DNA of 64,000 bases. It comes from CAJXQU01 sp965223825. Its GTDB lineage: Bacteria; Pseudomonadota; Gammaproteobacteria; CAJXQU01. Positions 16,967 to 24,527 of the stretch are shown piece after piece. The DNA lies in contig OZ245018.1 in NCBI GenBank assembly GCA_965223825.1, forward strand, positions 3,263,961 to 3,327,960, in the 5' to 3' direction. The notes under the pieces were generated by a model. That model worked only from the letters and a program-made list of their open reading frames with translations. It ran no database searches and was not told the origin of the DNA. The stretch's first letter is position 1. Each line of letters starts with the position of its first letter. Position numbers and translations under genes: made by a program.

Positions 16967-18480
16967 TAGCGCAGAAACAGATCGTAAGCTGGATTATCAG
17001 TTTCTTCCCAATACGGCAATTCGAGTGATTCGAGCAAGTCACGGAACTGACTTCGATCCTCAACAGGCACTTGAATCCCCATCAAAACACGCCCATAAGC
17101 AGCACCATGATTCCGATAGTGGAACAAGCTAATGTTCCAATGTTCGCCAATACGGGTAAGAAAATGCAGTAAAGCACCCGGTTTTTCGGGAAACTCGAAA
17201 CGCACGATCATTTCGTTCTCGACCGCTGCCGCATGTCCACCGACCATGTGACGTACATGCATTTTGGCCATTTCATTGCGCGAGAGATCCTCTACTGGAT
17301 ACCCCTGCTCACGAAGATGTGCGACTAAGGCTTCCTTTTCTTCCAGCCCATTTTTGATCTGCACACCCGCGAAAATGTGCGCATTGCGATCATCCGCATA
17401 ACGATAATTAAACTCCGTCACTGAACGCATGCCGATGGCTTTACAAAATGCGCGGAAACTGCCGGCCTGCTCCGGGATCGTTACGGCCAATAGCGCTTCG
17501 CGTTGCTCACCCAATTCCGCTAATTCGGCGACATGGCGCAGCCGATCGAAGTTGATATTAGATCCGCTGAAAATCGCGACCAGTTCTTTGTCGGTGATTT
17601 TTTCGCGTGCAACGTATTGCTTGAGGCCTGCTAAGGCTAAGGCGCCTGCCGGTTCTGGAATGGAGCGCGTGTCTTCAAAAATATCCTTAACTGAGCCGCA
17701 GATTTCGTCATTCGTCACCAATAACACTTCGTCCACATAATCTTTGGCAATTTCGAAGTTTTCCTCGCCGATCAAGCGAACTGCCGCGCCGTCCGCGAAG
17801 ATACCAATCTTATCCAGCAGGACTCGATGACCCGCGTCTATTGAAACTTTCAAAGATGGTGCTTCTTCTGGCTCCACCCCGACGATTTTGATGTCGGGAT
17901 ACAAGTATTTCACATACGCGCAGATGCCCGCGATCAGTCCGCCGCCACCGACGGGTACAAAAATAATATCTGGCTTAGTGGCGTGTTGTTGCAGAATTTC
18001 TTTCGCAACGGTGCCCTGCCCTGCGATCACCATTGGATGATCAAAGGGCGGCACGTAGGTCATGCCATTTTCATCAGAGAGCGCATGGGCGTGCTCACTT
18101 GCCTCGTCATAATTATTGCCATGCAGAATAATCTCACCGCCCATGTGACGCACGGAATTTACTTTGATTTCTGGCGTGGTTTTCGGCATCACAATAATCG
18201 CGCGGATACCCAACTTACTCGCGGATAGGGCCACACCTTGCGCATGATTTCCGGCAGAAGCGGTGATTACCCCGCGCGCGCGTTCTTCATTGCTTAATGA
18301 ATTAATGAGATTATGTGCGCCACGAATTTTGTAGGAAAATACAGGTTGAAGATCTTCTCGTTTGAGCCAAACGGTATTATTTAACCGGCGTGAAATCGAC
18401 GGGGCATGATCCAATGGCGTTTCGATCGCGACATCATAGATGCGCGCCTTGAGGATCATCTTCATGTATTCTTCTAACAT
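16966..18480 (-). CDS. ilvA: Threonine dehydratase, biosynthetic
   Basis: This 504-residue protein is the PLP-dependent threonine deaminase that makes 2-oxobutyrate for isoleucine synthesis. The PLP lysine is Lys51 in SYKIRGAHN; TASAGNHAQGVALSA and VPVGGGGLIAGI bind the cofactor phosphate and glycine loop. From about residue 325 there are two ACT-like regulatory domains (EFNYRYAD, FEFPEKPGALLHFL), consistent with isoleucine feedback control. Length matches the biosynthetic enzyme. It is divergent from rpiA, an arrangement also seen in Pseudomonas, and is co-transcribed with the aldolase gene. Confidence 0.95.
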   Translation of the reverse strand: MLEEYMKMILKARIYDVAIETPLDHAPSISRRLNNTVWLKREDLQPVFSYKIRGAHNLINSLSNEERARGVITASAGNHAQGVALSASKLGIRAIIVMPKTTPEIKVNSVRHMGGEIILHGNNYDEASEHAHALSDENGMTYVPPFDHPMVIAGQGTVAKEILQQHATKPDIIFVPVGGGGLIAGICAYVKYLYPDIKIVGVEPEEAPSLKVSIDAGHRVLLDKIGIFADGAAVRLIGEENFEIAKDYVDEVLLVTNDEICGSVKDIFEDTRSIPEPAGALALAGLKQYVAREKITDKELVAIFSGSNINFDRLRHVAELAELGEQREALLAVTIPEQAGSFRAFCKAIGMRSVTEFNYRYADDRNAHIFAGVQIKNGLEEKEALVAHLREQGYPVEDLSRNEMAKMHVRHMVGGHAAAVENEMIVRFEFPEKPGALLHFLTRIGEHWNISLFHYRNHGAAYGRVLMGIQVPVEDRSQFRDLLESLELPYWEETDNPAYDLFLR

Positions 18481-18574
18481 AATTTTATGGCTTCTATTGT
18501 TGAGGCTGACTTGCTGAATTTCAGAGCGAATCTAAAAAATATTCGAGAATAATAGCATTACAGGGGGAAATCAC

Positions 18575-19228
18575 ATGGATCAAGATTCTAAAAAACGTAA
18601 CGTCGCGAGAGCTGCAATGGATTATGTCAGCGACGGTGGCTATATCGGCGTCGGCACCGGTAGCACAGCAAACTTTTTTATCGATATGCTGGCCGACATT
18701 AAGGGCAAGATCGATGGCGCAGTCGCGAGTTCGGACGAGACAGAAAAACGGCTGAAAGCGAATGGTATTCCCGTCGTGCCGTTGACCAGCGTCAATTCCT
18801 TATCGGTTTACGTGGATGGCGCCGATGAGTGCACACGTAATATGCATCTGATCAAGGGCGGTGGTGGCGCACTCACACGTGAGAAGATCGTCGCGGCGGT
18901 GGCTGATCGCTTTGTCTGTATTGTTGATGATTCCAAGGTTGTGAAGACCCTCGGCACGTTTCCACTGCCGATCGAAGTAATTCCAATGGCGCGTAGTTAT
19001 GTCTCGCGTGAGATCATTAAGATGGGTGGCCGACCTGAATTGCGTGAAGGATTTACGACGGATAACGGAAATGTGATCCTCGATGTGCACAATATGCTGA
19101 TCTTAAACCCGGTCGAAATTGAAGAAGCGATTAACCAGATCACCGGCGTGGTCACAAACGGACTCTTCGCAAAACGACCCGCGGACGTGATTCTCGTCTC
19201 AACAGATGACGGCATCTTAACCCTGTAA
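18575..19228 (+). CDS. rpiA: Ribose-5-phosphate isomerase A
   Basis: This 217-residue protein interconverts ribose-5-phosphate and ribulose-5-phosphate in the pentose phosphate pathway. Signature segments are VGVGTGSTANFFID-like IGVGTGSTANFFID, ASSDETEKRL, VDGADECT with its catalytic aspartates, and LIKGGGGALTREKIVA. The end LVSTDDGILTL is slightly divergent from the enterobacterial enzyme but complete. It starts after a GGGGGAAA ribosome site. A DUF2905 gene follows 10 bases later, probably in the same transcript. Housekeeping gene with no oddities. Confidence 0.95.
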   Translation: MDQDSKKRNVARAAMDYVSDGGYIGVGTGSTANFFIDMLADIKGKIDGAVASSDETEKRLKANGIPVVPLTSVNSLSVYVDGADECTRNMHLIKGGGGALTREKIVAAVADRFVCIVDDSKVVKTLGTFPLPIEVIPMARSYVSREIIKMGGRPELREGFTTDNGNVILDVHNMLILNPVEIEEAINQITGVVTNGLFAKRPADVILVSTDDGILTL

Positions 19229-19238
19229 CACGCAGCGC

Positions 19239-19439
19239 ATGGCACGTAGTCTAATCATCATTGGCGTCATATGTATTCTGATCGGTTTACTGTGGCCGTG
19301 GATCAGTAAGCTTGGACTTGGGCGACTGCCCGGTGACATTGCAATTGAGAAAGAAAATTCCAGTTTTTATTTTCCGATCACAACATCCATCTTGATCTCA
19401 TTCGCCCTCAGTCTGATCGTTTGGTTTTTCCGGAAATAA
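19239..19439 (+). CDS. DUF2905 small membrane protein
   Basis: This 66-residue protein has two hydrophobic helices around the loop GLGRLPGDIAIEKENSSFYFP, which is the hallmark of DUF2905. No function is established for the family. The loop between the helices is the conserved part and probably faces the cytoplasm. It sits just after rpiA and converges with the TPR-OGT gene 12 bases on. Confidence 0.83.
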   Translation: MARSLIIIGVICILIGLLWPWISKLGLGRLPGDIAIEKENSSFYFPITTSILISFALSLIVWFFRK

Positions 19440-19451
19440 ACTGTCCTATTT

Positions 19452-21614
19452 CTATTCTGGATCAATCACCATTGCTTGTGGCGGTAAGCCTTTTTGAAAT
19501 TGTTGCCAGATCTGTTCGTATGCCGCTTCAAGATTCAGCACCGTTTGCTGCGTATGAAATAAGGGCTTGTTGATCACGTGACGTTGTAGTTTTCGTCTTG
19601 TGATTTGCAAAAATGCAGGCTGCGACAATAAACGACACGCACGTTGTACGTAATCATTCCGTGTTTCACAGATCATTGATGCAAAATCAAGCGCTTCCAA
19701 TTGGCTGGCCGTCAGCCGTTGCGCCATTGTCTTACCAGCGATCGTGATTACCGGCACACCCGCCCACAAGGCATCCCGTGTCATCAAGCTATTCGCGATT
19801 TCAGTATCAAGAAAAAGATCCGCTGCCTGCAAACGCGACACATGCGCTTGTGCATCATGTTCCGGCGCAGCAAAGATTAAGCGGCGTGGGTTGACGCCAT
19901 ATTCATACGCCTCGTTTTGTAAGTTCTGACGACAGCCATCGTTCCATTCGATCAACCATAAAACACTGCTAGGAATTTCGCGCATGATCTGCATCCAGCA
20001 ACCGAAAATTTCTGGTTGGATCAGTTTGGCCGGCGCGAAAGCGCACAAAACGAGTGATTCGTTCGGCAAATTCAGATCCGATCGCGAAAGTTGATCCTGC
20101 GCAAATGTTTGCGTCTGATCGTAAAGACAATGGCTGTCGGGCAACGTGATGAGTTTTTCCACCCAGTTCGATTCGCGATCACAATCCATCGCCACAACAT
20201 CTGTAATTCGATATTGCAAAGAGTGGCAGCCGCTACTAAAGGCGTCTCCAAAACTGACTTGTACCGGCGCTGGACGATGTTGCAACAATTGGTATGGGTG
20301 CTCGTTACCCATCTCGGTCAGATCAATGAGGATTTGAATATCATCTTCACGGATTTTTGCAGCGGCCAAAGCGGGGCTGAGCGGAAATAATTCCACATAA
20401 TGATCACAATGCTGTTTTATGCGTGCATTCAGCCGACTCTGATCGCCAGGGTTTAATGAGTAGCAAATGATCTCAAAACGGCTACGGTTATGTAGCGCGA
20501 AAATTCCAGCGGTGAATCGCGTCATCGCTTCGCCATCGAATGAATGCGCAAGATAGGCCACGCGCAATCGTTCTGGCTCCACATGCGTATGGTGAGTAAA
20601 TGGTTTGATCTGCTTTCGCGTCGCGAGCGCAATAAACTTGCTCAATTCTAGTCGCAATAAGGGGGAGGTATGCGTAAAACAGACAGCCTCCAGCAAGCTT
20701 AAGTCGGCATCGCTACCATCAATCTGATCAACCGTGTTGAGATACTGATCCAAACATTGTCGAAACGCTGAAATATGCGACCAGTTGCATTCATCAAGAC
20801 GGCGTTTGGCCAGTGAAAGGTAAAGCTGTAATGGGTTCGATTGCATGGCGCGCGGGAGGGTCAGTGAATGTTCTGCCAGCAACTCGCCTAGTTTTGCCGC
20901 ATCTTTGATCTCGGCAAATGAAAAAAGCATTTCTGCGTGATCGAATTCCCCCATCGCCGCTTGCGCCAGCGCACACATCACAATCACGGGAATGGATTCT
21001 GAATCCGCTTGTTGTGCGCGAAGTGCGGTTTGCTGCGCTTGTTCATAACGCCCTAAAACAAGTAACGCCGACGCCTGCAGGCACCACACGTCTGCCTTTT
21101 GCTGATGACGCCCCAGTAATTCAGCATCAGCCAACGCATCTTCCGCCCGATCGACACGCAGTAAAAGACTCGCTCTGTAATGCAAGGCATCAGCTTGATC
21201 AGACTGAATAGCGAGACTGCGATCTAAAGCCGAGAGCGCTTCGTCTAGTTCATTTTGTCGATACAAAATAATGCCCTGATTTGTCAGGGTTTTGACATTG
21301 TTCGGATCCAGTTTGAGGGTCAGCTCTAACTCTTCCAACGCATCGCGTTCACGCCCGAGTGCCGCAAGCATGTTAGCCCTGGCATTGTGTGTCGCGATAT
21401 TACCGTAATCAAAATGCAAAGCGCGTTCAAAGGCGAGCAAGGCAGCTTCATGCTTTTTCTGTCGATGACGCGTGACACCAAGGGAAAACCAAGCTTCAGC
21501 ATCCTCCGGAGATTTTAGACAGCAGGACTCAAAGACCATTTCTGCCTCGGTAAAGGCATTTCGGGTCAAAAGTCGCTTACCCTGCTCTAACCTTTCTGCG
21601 CGTTCTAATTCCAT
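19452..21614 (-). CDS. TPR protein with O-GlcNAc transferase-like (GT41) domain
   Basis: This 720-residue protein has about six tetratricopeptide repeats over residues 10-230 (for example EAWFSLGVTRHRQKKHEAAL) and a SPINDLY/OGT-type catalytic region over about residues 345-700. Recognisable parts are LRVAYLAHSFDGEAMTRF, the SFGDAFSSG stretch, LVLCAFAPAKLIQPEIF and LMTRDALWAGVPVITIAGKTMAQR, which forms the nucleotide-sugar pocket. Bacterial members glycosylate proteins such as flagellins or adhesins, but no such target is adjacent. The conserved catalytic details are looser than in true OGT, so activity is inferred. It appears monocistronic. Confidence 0.8.
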   Translation of the reverse strand: MELERAERLEQGKRLLTRNAFTEAEMVFESCCLKSPEDAEAWFSLGVTRHRQKKHEAALLAFERALHFDYGNIATHNARANMLAALGRERDALEELELTLKLDPNNVKTLTNQGIILYRQNELDEALSALDRSLAIQSDQADALHYRASLLLRVDRAEDALADAELLGRHQQKADVWCLQASALLVLGRYEQAQQTALRAQQADSESIPVIVMCALAQAAMGEFDHAEMLFSFAEIKDAAKLGELLAEHSLTLPRAMQSNPLQLYLSLAKRRLDECNWSHISAFRQCLDQYLNTVDQIDGSDADLSLLEAVCFTHTSPLLRLELSKFIALATRKQIKPFTHHTHVEPERLRVAYLAHSFDGEAMTRFTAGIFALHNRSRFEIICYSLNPGDQSRLNARIKQHCDHYVELFPLSPALAAAKIREDDIQILIDLTEMGNEHPYQLLQHRPAPVQVSFGDAFSSGCHSLQYRITDVVAMDCDRESNWVEKLITLPDSHCLYDQTQTFAQDQLSRSDLNLPNESLVLCAFAPAKLIQPEIFGCWMQIMREIPSSVLWLIEWNDGCRQNLQNEAYEYGVNPRRLIFAAPEHDAQAHVSRLQAADLFLDTEIANSLMTRDALWAGVPVITIAGKTMAQRLTASQLEALDFASMICETRNDYVQRACRLLSQPAFLQITRRKLQRHVINKPLFHTQQTVLNLEAAYEQIWQQFQKGLPPQAMVIDPE

Positions 21615-21848
21615 GTTTATCTTATTAAATCATTAACTTAATAAATTATCTTGATAATGCTAATTAATATAGTCTACTATCCATTTAAAAGAAATAGAGA
21701 ATTATTTTCCATCCCTCGCAAGAAAATGTGACGAAAGTTCTCTATATGTGCATTTGCAACATGAAAACAGGTCTGTTTTTTGCGTTAGCAAAGTGGAACT
21801 TTTGCAATATCAAATACACTAAAATCACGTTGGTAGGAGGGTTAAAAA

Positions 21849-22007
21849 ATGTTCGCACCAAAACCGGCCGTAAGAGGCAATGGCCACGCCGCAATTATCC
21901 GAGTTCACAAGGTAAATAAAGACTTGGTGATCCCCAGTAAGTTTGATGAAAAACGCGAAGCTGCGATCACCAAACTGGCAGAAAATCACCACGTTAAGAA
22001 ACACTAA
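21849..22007 (+). CDS. Small unknown 52-residue protein
   Basis: This short gene is supported by a strong Shine-Dalgarno AGGAGGG seven bases before ATG 21849 and by a perfect 11-base hairpin starting seven bases after its stop. The product is basic and soluble with no membrane segment: it begins MFAPKPAVRGNGHAAIIRVH, has a probable helix FDEKREAAITKLAE, and ends HHVKKH. I do not recognise a family. It could be a nucleic-acid-binding or ribosome-associated micro-protein, but nothing in the sequence proves that. It lies alone between the OGT-like and cytochrome genes. Confidence 0.68.
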   Translation: MFAPKPAVRGNGHAAIIRVHKVNKDLVIPSKFDEKREAAITKLAENHHVKKH

Positions 22008-22013
22008 TCACAC

Positions 22014-22042
22014 CACACGCCGAAGAGATCTTTCGGCGTGTG
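22014..22042 (+). terminator. Hairpin after the 52-codon gene
   Basis: CACACGCCGAA (22014-22024) pairs perfectly with TTCGGCGTGTG (22032-22042) around a 7-base loop, followed by TATTTAAAA. The strong GC-rich stem right after the stop suggests termination, though the T-tract is short. Confidence 0.65.
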
Positions 22043-22147
22043 TATTTAAAATCACGTTTTGGCTAACCGACCGTTATCAAGATTAATGTCGGATTAATCC
22101 CCACAGCCACGACGGTTCTTCTTGGTTCTAATGAGATCTTGCTGTAC

Positions 22148-22459
22148 ATGACAATTCGCAACAGGTTGATCGCTTTCCTCTTTTTTTGCTGTCAAACAAG
22201 CGTGCTCTACGCTGAAGAATTCCAACCGCGTCAAACCGAATCGCTTGTTTTCACCTGCTACACTTGCCACGGACCGCAAGGTAAAAGCCCCGGTGCTATT
22301 CCTTCGCTCACGCAATTAAGCGCAATAGAAATTCGCGATAAATTAGTCGATTTTCGGCAAGACTTGGGCGAAGCAACTATTATGAATCGCATCGCAAAAG
22401 CCTATAGCGAAGAAGAAATTGAACGGATCGCACAGTATCTTGTGGAGCATGTTGAATGA
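22148..22459 (+). CDS. fccA: Monoheme cytochrome c, probable sulfide dehydrogenase subunit
   Basis: This 103-residue protein has a signal peptide ending near LYA and one heme site C37-Y-T-C40-H41. The distal methionine is probably in ATIMNRIAKAYSEEEIERIA, a helix typical of class I cytochromes. I place the start at ATG 22148, because the TTG nine bases earlier has too little spacing to its purine tract. Its stop overlaps the fccB start (ATGA). By pairing, it is the small electron-accepting subunit of flavocytochrome c sulfide dehydrogenase (FccA/SoxE type), in the periplasm. Confidence 0.85.
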   Translation: MTIRNRLIAFLFFCCQTSVLYAEEFQPRQTESLVFTCYTCHGPQGKSPGAIPSLTQLSAIEIRDKLVDFRQDLGEATIMNRIAKAYSEEEIERIAQYLVEHVE

Positions 22460-23766
22460 GCACCGAACAACGATCGCGTCGCCTGTTTTTACAGCAAGTT
22501 CAACGCTACGGCTTACTCTCTGCACTCGGGTTTACGACGGCCGGTTCTGGATTATTGTTTGGCTGCGCAAGCAAGCCTCGCGCGCAAATTGTGATCATTG
22601 GTGGCGGTTTTGGTGGCGCAACCTGCGCACGTTATTTACGCAAACTGGATACAAGTCTCGCCGTGACGTTGATCGACGCACAATCAGAATATGTGAGTTG
22701 TCCGTTCAGTAACGCGGTTTTAGCCGGTATGCAGGGCTTGCGTGATCTGACGTTTCGTTATGATGATTTGCGAGAAAAGTTTGGTGTTAATGTCATTCAA
22801 GATACGATCACGACGATCAACTCCGATCAGAAAACCATCATCATGTCAGATGGATCGCATTTTCCTTACGACAAGCTGATCATCTCTCCCGGCGTGCAAT
22901 TTCGTTGGGGAAACCCCGACGGCTACGATGAAGCTGCCAGTGAAGTCATGCCACATGCTTGGAAAGCGGGGCCACAAACACAATTATTACGTGATCAACT
23001 TCTTGCCATGCCGGATGGAGGCGTCGTTGCTATCGCACCTCCCGCAAAGCCGTTCCGTTGTCCACCCGGCCCGTACGAACGCGCCAGTCTGATCGCGAGT
23101 TATCTCCGAACGCACAAGCCGAAATCGAAAATTCTTATTCTGGATGCGAATGCGGGTTTTGCGAAGCAAGCTTTATTCGAACAAGGTTGGCAAACCTGTT
23201 ACGCCGATATGATCGAGTGGATTCCGGTGACGGAAGGCGGCGCTGTGCAACACGTTGATCCCACCTCCATGACGCTGCACACCGATCTTGATGAACACAA
23301 AGTCGATGTCGCAAATGTGATCCCAGCGCAAATTGCTGCGCAACTGGCAGTGGATAATGGATTGGCCGATCAGAGCGGCTGGTGTCCTGTCGATGCGAAA
23401 ACTTTTGAATCCACACTCATCCCAAATATTTACGTACTTGGCGACGCCATTCTAGCTGGAGAAATGCCGAAGTCCGCTTCCTCTGCCAACAGTCAAGCAA
23501 AAGTCTGCGCGCTGGCCATCGCCGCAGAAATGAATGGCTTAGAGCCGGGCGAACCGTCTTTCCACAACACCTGTTATTCCTTAATCGATAACGAATACGG
23601 TATATCAGTCAATGCGATTTACGGTCTACACGAAGGCAAAATTCAAAAGATTGCCGGATCCGGTGGTGAAAGTCGGTTGGATGCATCACCCACTTATCGG
23701 GCGGATGAAGCAAAATATGCGAAGGGTTGGTTTGACAGTATTACCGCAGATACCTTTGGTATTTGA
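22456..23766 (+). CDS. fccB: Flavocytochrome c sulfide dehydrogenase flavin subunit
   Basis: This 436-residue FAD protein belongs to the FccB/SoxF group, which oxidises sulfide and passes electrons to the cytochrome subunit. A twin-arginine signal (RSRRLFLQQ, Arg8-Arg9) precedes a hydrophobic stretch ending in LLFGCAS, where Cys37 could also serve as a lipidation site. The FAD motif is IVIIGGGFGGATCARYL. Redox-active cysteines are suggested by SCPFSNAVL and CYSLI, and the conserved GDAILAGEMPKSA is the second FAD-contact motif. It is coupled to the cytochrome gene. Confidence 0.88.
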   Translation: MSTEQRSRRLFLQQVQRYGLLSALGFTTAGSGLLFGCASKPRAQIVIIGGGFGGATCARYLRKLDTSLAVTLIDAQSEYVSCPFSNAVLAGMQGLRDLTFRYDDLREKFGVNVIQDTITTINSDQKTIIMSDGSHFPYDKLIISPGVQFRWGNPDGYDEAASEVMPHAWKAGPQTQLLRDQLLAMPDGGVVAIAPPAKPFRCPPGPYERASLIASYLRTHKPKSKILILDANAGFAKQALFEQGWQTCYADMIEWIPVTEGGAVQHVDPTSMTLHTDLDEHKVDVANVIPAQIAAQLAVDNGLADQSGWCPVDAKTFESTLIPNIYVLGDAILAGEMPKSASSANSQAKVCALAIAAEMNGLEPGEPSFHNTCYSLIDNEYGISVNAIYGLHEGKIQKIAGSGGESRLDASPTYRADEAKYAKGWFDSITADTFGI

Positions 23767-23827
23767 TCGCTACTCTCAGCTGTCAAGCACGATCCCCGTC
23801 AGGTTTTGCTGAGTCAGAGTGGTGATC
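23765..23827 (+). terminator. Imperfect long hairpin after fccB
   Basis: GATCGCTACTCTCAGC (23765-23780) pairs with 23808-23827 with a four-base bulge and two mismatches, starting at the fccB stop. It may stabilise or end the fccAB transcript. The tail GTTCTTAG is not a strong T-tract. Confidence 0.35.
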
Positions 23828-23923
23828 GTTCTTAGCAACCTAAATTGCAGTCATTCCCGGATTGGATCTCGTGGATTATTCTTAAGCGAACATCCTCTCC
23901 TTCGCAATCGTGATAGACGACAA

Positions 23924-24307
23924 TCAGTCCTTTTTTGATAGAGTCGCCTCCACCGAGCCTGTACTGAAAAACACCGCTAGCCAGATCGTTTCAAGATCAG
24001 CTTGAGTTGAAACGACACGATGACGCACATGCGCCGGAATAAAAAGACTGTCGCCTGCGATCAGGGTGACTTCTTTCGGCGGATCGGCATACGCCAGTTT
24101 TGCTTCACCTTGAATCAGGTAAATAAACTCGGCTTCATGCTGATCGTACCAAAAGCCCGCTTGTGAGCAGTGGCCTTTTGAGATGATGCGTTCAATTCTG
24201 ACATGACCCGGATTGGGGTTGCCTTGAATCGTTTGCGCGATCAGCGTTTCAATCAATTCCTCGGGTAATGCTGCAGGAATATCGCTGAGTAAATTACGAG
24301 GCTGCAT
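23924..24307 (-). CDS. Cupin-domain protein
   Basis: This 127-residue cupin has the two halves of the fold: motif 1 around GFWYDQHEAEFIYLIQGEAKL and motif 2 around GDSLFIPAHVRHRV, with metal-binding histidines and a glutamate. The chosen start, ATG 24305-24307, overlaps the upstream glutaredoxin gene by 14 bases; a longer frame would overlap it by 74. Cupins of this size are often metal-dependent isomerases, dioxygenases or sensors, and no substrate is predictable. It is the last cistron after a PQQ dehydrogenase and a glutaredoxin-like gene. Confidence 0.78.
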   Translation of the reverse strand: MQPRNLLSDIPAALPEELIETLIAQTIQGNPNPGHVRIERIISKGHCSQAGFWYDQHEAEFIYLIQGEAKLAYADPPKEVTLIAGDSLFIPAHVRHRVVSTQADLETIWLAVFFSTGSVEATLSKKD

Positions 24308-24527
24308 CCAGAAATTGTTGCACTTTTTGCGCATCAAATGGCCAGTCGAGTTCGTAACCCGGTGCAATTCTCAGCACCGGAATTCGAACGCCATATTCTT
24401 CCACCATTTCTTCTGAAGTCGCAATGTCGACTTTGTGAATGTCGGTCACTGTGTCCATGCTGTTCAGCAGCGTTTCCGCCATTTCGCAGAGGTGACAATG
24501 GGGTGTGCTAAATAAAAGGACATTCAT
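24294..24527 (-). CDS. Glutaredoxin-like (DUF836) protein
   Basis: This 77-residue protein has a thioredoxin-like fold with the active-site motif Cys11-His-Leu-Cys14 (STPHCHLCEMAE), the cis-proline segment in VRIPVLRI, and a terminal helix. It matches the short glutaredoxin-like DUF836 family. No signal peptide is present, so it is cytoplasmic. Its start overlaps the stop of the PQQ dehydrogenase (ATGA). Partner proteins are unknown; the operon suggests a link with the dehydrogenase or cupin, but the location difference argues against direct contact with the periplasmic enzyme. Confidence 0.85.
   Translation of the reverse strand: MNVLLFSTPHCHLCEMAETLLNSMDTVTDIHKVDIATSEEMVEEYGVRIPVLRIAPGYELDWPFDAQKVQQFLDAAS

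Noticed and set aside
21728..21919. 63-codon frame overlapping the 52-codon gene
   Set aside because: It has no ribosome site and is out of frame with the better supported small gene that carries AGGAGGG and a terminator hairpin.
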